Assembly: GCF_012935325.2 (NCBI RefSeq)
Contig: NZ_JABBYG020000007.1
Coordinates: forward strand, 124,001 to 188,000
Reading direction: 5' to 3'
Length of the DNA stretch: 64,000 nucleotides
From: Paenibacillus sp. PL91
Lineage (GTDB): Bacteria > Bacillota > Bacilli > Paenibacillales > Paenibacillaceae
Shown here: piece after piece, positions 60,682 through 64,000 of the stretch
Layout of the letters: the number at the start of each line of letters is the position of its first letter
Numbering within the stretch: the stretch's first letter is position 1
Translations under genes and position numbers: made by a program
The notes under the pieces: model-generated
What the model was told of the DNA's origin: nothing
The model's input: the letters and a program-made list of their open reading frames with translations, nothing else
Database searches by the model: none

Positions 60682-61800
60682 ATGCGTATTCTAACGGATG
60701 AGGATGTATGGGCAGCAGTAAGAGGAGGCTCAGTCTTTGCATGCGGAGGGGGTGGCTGGGTGGACCATGGGCTGCAAATCGGAGGAGCCGCCGTAGCGAT
60801 CGGGAAGCCGCGGCTCGTTTCCGTCCATGAGCTGCCGGATGATGCCATCGTTATTACTGCGACGGCAATCGGTGCGCCTGCGGGTACAGATTGGCAAATG
60901 CTCGGAACGGATTATATTAAAGCGGTGAAGCTGCTGCAAGAGAACTACGACGGCAAAATCGTAGGCGTCATGACTCCTCAAAATGGAATGTCCAGTACGA
61001 TCAACGGCTGGCTCCCGGCTGCGCTGCTTGATTTGGCAGTGGTCGATGCAACAGGGGATATCCGCGCGCATCCAACCGGAAAAATGGGTTCGATGGGACT
61101 CGCCGCTTTGGAAGACTACGAAACGATTCAAGTTGTCGTGGGAGGCAAACGCGAAAATGGCTCTTATCTTGAGCTTGTCGTCAAAGGCTCGCCCTCTAAG
61201 ACGTCAAACATATTGCGCACAGCCGCCGACCAAGCGGGAGGCTTCATCGCATCAGCGCGCCATCCGCTCCCGGCTTCCTATATTAAAGAGCATGCTGCAA
61301 TCGGCGGCATTACGATTGCAATCGAGCTTGGAAAAGCGATTATTGCAGCGCAGCCGCAAGGCGCCCAGGCTGTTATCGATACGATTGTAACTCAGACAAA
61401 AGGCAACATTCTTGGGCAAGGCATCGTTACGCGCAGAGACGTTCATTATTCGGGAGCCTTCGATATCGGAACGATCGATGTAGAGATTGAAGGCGACACC
61501 ATCACGCTTCATGTCATGAACGAATATATGGCTGCGGACGACAGCCGCGGCAACCGGTTAACGACGTACCCGGATGTCATTACGACGCTGTCTACGGATA
61601 CGGGATTGCCCGTCAGCGTTGGACATGTAGAGGTAGGCAGCAAGCTTGCCGTGCTGTCTATCAACAAAAATCATATCCCGCTAAGCACAAGCGTCAAAGA
61701 CCCTACCGTGTATCCCGAAGTAGAGAAAGCGCTTGGGATACCGCTTGCGCGCTATGCGCTGGAAAGCATAAAGGAGCAGCGTCATGATCGCCAAGCATAA
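60682..61800 (+). CDS. DUF917 (S-methyl-thiohydantoin desulfurase family) protein
   Basis: 372 aa. The N-terminal domain carries the glycine-rich segment FACGGGGWVDHGLQIG, then the family segments IGAPAGTDWQMLGTDY and NGWLPAALLDLAVVDATGD. The C-terminal beta domain runs from about 290. Pfam now names this family after S-methyl thiohydantoin desulfurase. Members usually sit beside hydantoinase or oxoprolinase (HyuA/B) genes, which are absent here. GGGGG lies six bases upstream of the ATG. The gene overlaps a small downstream gene and is probably the last large enzyme of this cluster. Confidence 0.88.
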   Translation: MRILTDEDVWAAVRGGSVFACGGGGWVDHGLQIGGAAVAIGKPRLVSVHELPDDAIVITATAIGAPAGTDWQMLGTDYIKAVKLLQENYDGKIVGVMTPQNGMSSTINGWLPAALLDLAVVDATGDIRAHPTGKMGSMGLAALEDYETIQVVVGGKRENGSYLELVVKGSPSKTSNILRTAADQAGGFIASARHPLPASYIKEHAAIGGITIAIELGKAIIAAQPQGAQAVIDTIVTQTKGNILGQGIVTRRDVHYSGAFDIGTIDVEIEGDTITLHVMNEYMAADDSRGNRLTTYPDVITTLSTDTGLPVSVGHVEVGSKLAVLSINKNHIPLSTSVKDPTVYPEVEKALGIPLARYALESIKEQRHDRQA

Positions 61801-61927
61801 GGAACAGGCTCGCAGCTTGACCGGCGACATGCATGCGGCATATAAGCTGCCGAAAAGCAGTCCGTCCATCCATCATCGGGGAGGCTCTGCCGAGCAGGTG
61901 GTAATTCACACAGGAAGAGGTGCATAA
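61784..61927 (+). CDS. 47-residue small protein coupled to DUF917 and IclR genes
   Basis: Starts at ATG 61784 with AAAGGAG seven bases upstream, inside the 3' end of the DUF917 gene in another frame. It reads MIAKHKEQARSLTGDMHAAY and ends VVIHTGRGA; basic, rich in His and Ala, and of no known family. Its stop overlaps the GTG start of the IclR gene (GTGCATAA), so translation would pass through all three genes. It may be a real small protein or only a coupling device. Confidence 0.5.
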   Translation: MIAKHKEQARSLTGDMHAAYKLPKSSPSIHHRGGSAEQVVIHTGRGA

Positions 61928-62720
61928 GCTGACAACCCAATCTATAGAAGCAACTTTAAATGCAAACGTCGAGGCGCGGTCTATAAATGGCACACAAACG
62001 TTAGGCAGAGCGCTGGACATCCTATTCGCGCTTGCTGAAGCGGACGGGGCATTGTCCGTTACCGACATCGCACAGAAGGTGGCTATACCCGAGAGCTCGA
62101 TTTATCGATTCCTGCAAACGCTGGAGCAAAACGGAATCGTGGAGCGCAGAGGCAAAGGGCAGATCGGCCTTGGCATGCGGATTTTGGACCTTGCGAGGAG
62201 CCTCAGTCAACAGATGCATAGAGAGATTGTACCGCTGGCGCTGCCAGTCATGGAGGAATTGACTCAAGTAACAAATGAAACTTCGCTGCTGTTCATCCGT
62301 TCGGGCGCGAGCGCGACCAGCATCCAGACGGTTCGGAGCAAGGCACTCATCCAGTATTCTGCCGAGAATGGGAGAATGCTGCCGTTATACTTGGGTGCTT
62401 CATGCAAAGCGATTCTAGCGTACGAGAGTGAAAAAACGATTCAGAACGTGCTGGACAAGTGGGCGCCGAATCTGTCCAAGGACTCGCTGCTGCAGCAATT
62501 GCACCGCATTCGCGAGCAGGGCTATGCGCTTACGCAGGGGGAGATTGATCCCGATGCATTCGCCGTTGGCGCACCTGTATTCGACTCGAGAGGAATGCTA
62601 GTTGCGAGCTTGTCGATTGCCGGTCCCAAATACCGCTTTGATGACAAGCTTAGACGTCTATCGATTCAAGCGGTACAGCATGCTGCCGAGGAGCTGTCGC
62701 GCAAGATGGGGAAGGAATAG
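61920..62720 (+). CDS. IclR-family regulator
   Basis: 266 aa. The N-terminal winged helix reads LGRALDILFALAEADGALSV, then TDIAQKVAIPESSIYRFLQT. The effector-binding domain (about 95-260) includes GRMLPLYLGASCKAILAYES and GYALTQGEIDPDAFAVGAPV. IclR proteins often control aromatic or small-acid breakdown genes next to them. The only usable start is the GTG at 61920, after AGGAAGA. As the last gene of the cluster it is its likely regulator. Confidence 0.92.
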   Translation: MHKLTTQSIEATLNANVEARSINGTQTLGRALDILFALAEADGALSVTDIAQKVAIPESSIYRFLQTLEQNGIVERRGKGQIGLGMRILDLARSLSQQMHREIVPLALPVMEELTQVTNETSLLFIRSGASATSIQTVRSKALIQYSAENGRMLPLYLGASCKAILAYESEKTIQNVLDKWAPNLSKDSLLQQLHRIREQGYALTQGEIDPDAFAVGAPVFDSRGMLVASLSIAGPKYRFDDKLRRLSIQAVQHAAEELSRKMGKE

Positions 62721-62772
62721 AAGCGAAGAGCCTGTTACGGGTAGTGGGCAATGGGCTTTGCATAAGGCAAAA

Positions 62773-62816
62773 AAACAGCCGCTTAACCTCCATGATGGAC
62801 GGTTAAACGGCTGTTT
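62773..62816. terminator. Bidirectional terminator between the IclR gene and the binding-protein gene
   Basis: AAACAGCCG (62773-62781) pairs with CGGCTGTTT (62808-62816), and an inner TTAACC/GGTTAA stem extends it; A and T runs flank the stem. Confidence 0.9.
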
Positions 62817-62830
62817 CCTTTTGCTATCTC

Positions 62831-64000
62831 TTATTTCTTAAGCTTATCCCATGCGCCTTGCATGCCAGTCTCCCATGCAGACTCATCGATTCTGCCCGCA
62901 ATGTACTGTTGAATGACGCTGGCAAATTCCTGTGTTACGCCATCGGGGTATTTCGAGGATTGCAGGCCAAGCACTTTTTCAGCTTGCACGTAGTTATAAA
63001 CCTCGGTTCCGATATCGCCCATATCCTCAGGAGTAGCTGTAATTGTCGAAAGCGCCGGAATGAATTTGAATTTTTTCACGATGTATTCTTTACCGATATC
63101 AGAAGTAACGAGCCAGTTCAGGAATATTTTAGCTTCTTCCTTCACATCGGATTCTTTGTTGATAACAAGGTTAGCTGGAATACCAACGTTCAGCTTGTCA
63201 TTCGCTTCAGCATCCTCGCCAAGCGGCATTGGCAGAACGCCAAGGTTCATGTCAGGGTTAATGCTGTCGATTTGCACTTGTGCCCAGTTGCCTTCCTGCA
63301 TCATTGCAGCTTCACCGCTCGCAAATAGGGATACTTGCGTGTTGTAGTCTGTTGTGAGCGGGTTTTTGTTGCCGTAATCAACGGTAAGCTTCATCAGCTT
63401 AGCCCATTCGGCGAATTTCTCGTTGCCTGGAATTTTTGCTGTTCCATCGTTAAGTCCAGCGATAAAAGCATTAACGTCTGGCTGTTGTGCAAATGCAGGG
63501 TTGATGCCTTGGTTACCGATCAACCACCACTCTTGGTACGCGTTAGCGAATGGCGTAATGCCGGCTGCTTTTAGCGTTTTGGCAGCAGCCTCTAGCTGAG
63601 AGTACGTTTTAGGAAGCTCCGTAATGCCTGCTTTAGCAAAAAGGTCCTTGTTGTAGATGTAGCCGAAGCCTTCAAGGTTCATGGCCATGCCGTACACTTT
63701 GCCGTCTTTGGTCATTGGCTCAGCAGCTAAAGGAACTAGATCCTTCACCCACGCTTGGTCGGATAGATCCTCCAGCTTGTCCAGCCACATTTCCATTTCC
63801 GCGTAGCCGCCGTTTGAGAAGATGTCAGGCGCGTCGCCGGCAGCAAATTTCGTTTTGAGGGAAGCGCCATAGTCAGCACCGCCGCCTACCGTCTGAATGT
63901 CCAGCTTAATGTTTGGATATTCTTTATTAAACTCCACAGCCAATTCATTTAGGCCTTCAACAATTTCGGTCTTGAATTGGAAAATGGTTACCGTTTTTGT
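62831..64000 (-). CDS. Carbohydrate ABC transporter substrate-binding protein (5' end outside window)
   Basis: At least 389 aa of a family 1 solute-binding protein, read leftward; the signal peptide lies beyond the right edge because the frame stays open to base 64000. Visible segments are FKTEIVEGLNELAVEFNKEY, AGDAPDIFSNGGYAEMEMWL, GMAMNLEGFGYIYNKDLFAK, and the common LFASGEAAMMQEGNWAQ ligand-site region. It ends at the shared terminator, so its permeases, if any, lie upstream of it outside the window or elsewhere. Confidence 0.93.
   Translation of the reverse strand, partial: TKTVTIFQFKTEIVEGLNELAVEFNKEYPNIKLDIQTVGGGADYGASLKTKFAAGDAPDIFSNGGYAEMEMWLDKLEDLSDQAWVKDLVPLAAEPMTKDGKVYGMAMNLEGFGYIYNKDLFAKAGITELPKTYSQLEAAAKTLKAAGITPFANAYQEWWLIGNQGINPAFAQQPDVNAFIAGLNDGTAKIPGNEKFAEWAKLMKLTVDYGNKNPLTTDYNTQVSLFASGEAAMMQEGNWAQVQIDSINPDMNLGVLPMPLGEDAEANDKLNVGIPANLVINKESDVKEEAKIFLNWLVTSDIGKEYIVKKFKFIPALSTITATPEDMGDIGTEVYNYVQAEKVLGLQSSKYPDGVTQEFASVIQQYIAGRIDESAWETGMQGAWDKLKK

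Overview
The window looks like chromosome from a Paenibacillus-type Firmicute. The base composition is near 50% GC, and Shine-Dalgarno sites of the AGGAGG type precede most genes. The gene families also fit: LplB/YtcP-type sugar ABC permeases, a transmembrane YesS-like AraC regulator, BmrCD-like ABC exporters, a Btr-like AraC regulator, DUF1540, LtaS and a Fur/PerR-type regulator beside katA. No rRNA, tRNA, CRISPR array, insertion sequence or prophage was seen. The first gene is cut by the left edge and the last by the right edge.

Layout. 1-8965: a carbohydrate block made of two permeases, a lipoprotein binding protein, a membrane-bound AraC regulator and a divergent large glycoside hydrolase. 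9367-14142: a membrane PP2C phosphatase, an acidic small protein, an XPD-like helicase fused to a PD-(D/E)XK nuclease, and an HPP-type membrane protein. 14293-16174: a Crp/Fnr-type regulator convergent with flavohemoglobin hmp, whose promoter carries a perfect TGTGA-N6-TCACA box. 16271-20520: a short leader peptide, an intrinsic terminator and the heterodimeric multidrug exporter bmrCD, with the hallmarks of ribosome-mediated attenuation. 20584-31188: chemoreceptor, secreted repeat protein, GGDEF-EAL protein, MarR plus MMPL exporter, PadR regulator. 31317-43342: mainly single genes, including a Fur-boxed AraC/siderophore-type regulator, an orphan sugar-binding lipoprotein, VOC protein, bcp, LtaS, a VanY-type carboxypeptidase, DUF1540, nucleoside hydrolase, dGTPase and cardiolipin synthase. 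43353-46828: an orphan leftward transcription unit, then a Fur/PerR-like regulator, a winged-helix regulator and catalase, the first and last sharing the same operator. 46917-53414: WYL and ABM genes, DinB, a gene-poor stretch with hairpin repeats, a nuclease-HTH protein, a GNAT, a GH29 fucosidase and an AraC regulator.

53523-62817 is the most unusual part. Two paralogous double-DUF427 proteins bracket an OpuC/EgtUV-like ABC importer (ATPase with CBS domains, permease, lipoprotein) and a flavin-dependent monooxygenase of the NtaA/DszA type. An EamA exporter, a DUF917 (S-methyl-thiohydantoin desulfurase family) protein, a 47-residue coupled small protein and an IclR regulator follow. Together they look like an uptake and oxidative breakdown route for a small cationic or sulfur/nitrogen heterocyclic compound. 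The substrate cannot be read from sequence; ergothioneine-like compounds are one testable idea. The window ends inside a leftward sugar-binding lipoprotein gene.

Gene starts were chosen from ribosome-binding-site spacing. Functions come from motif and family recognition by eye, without database searches.
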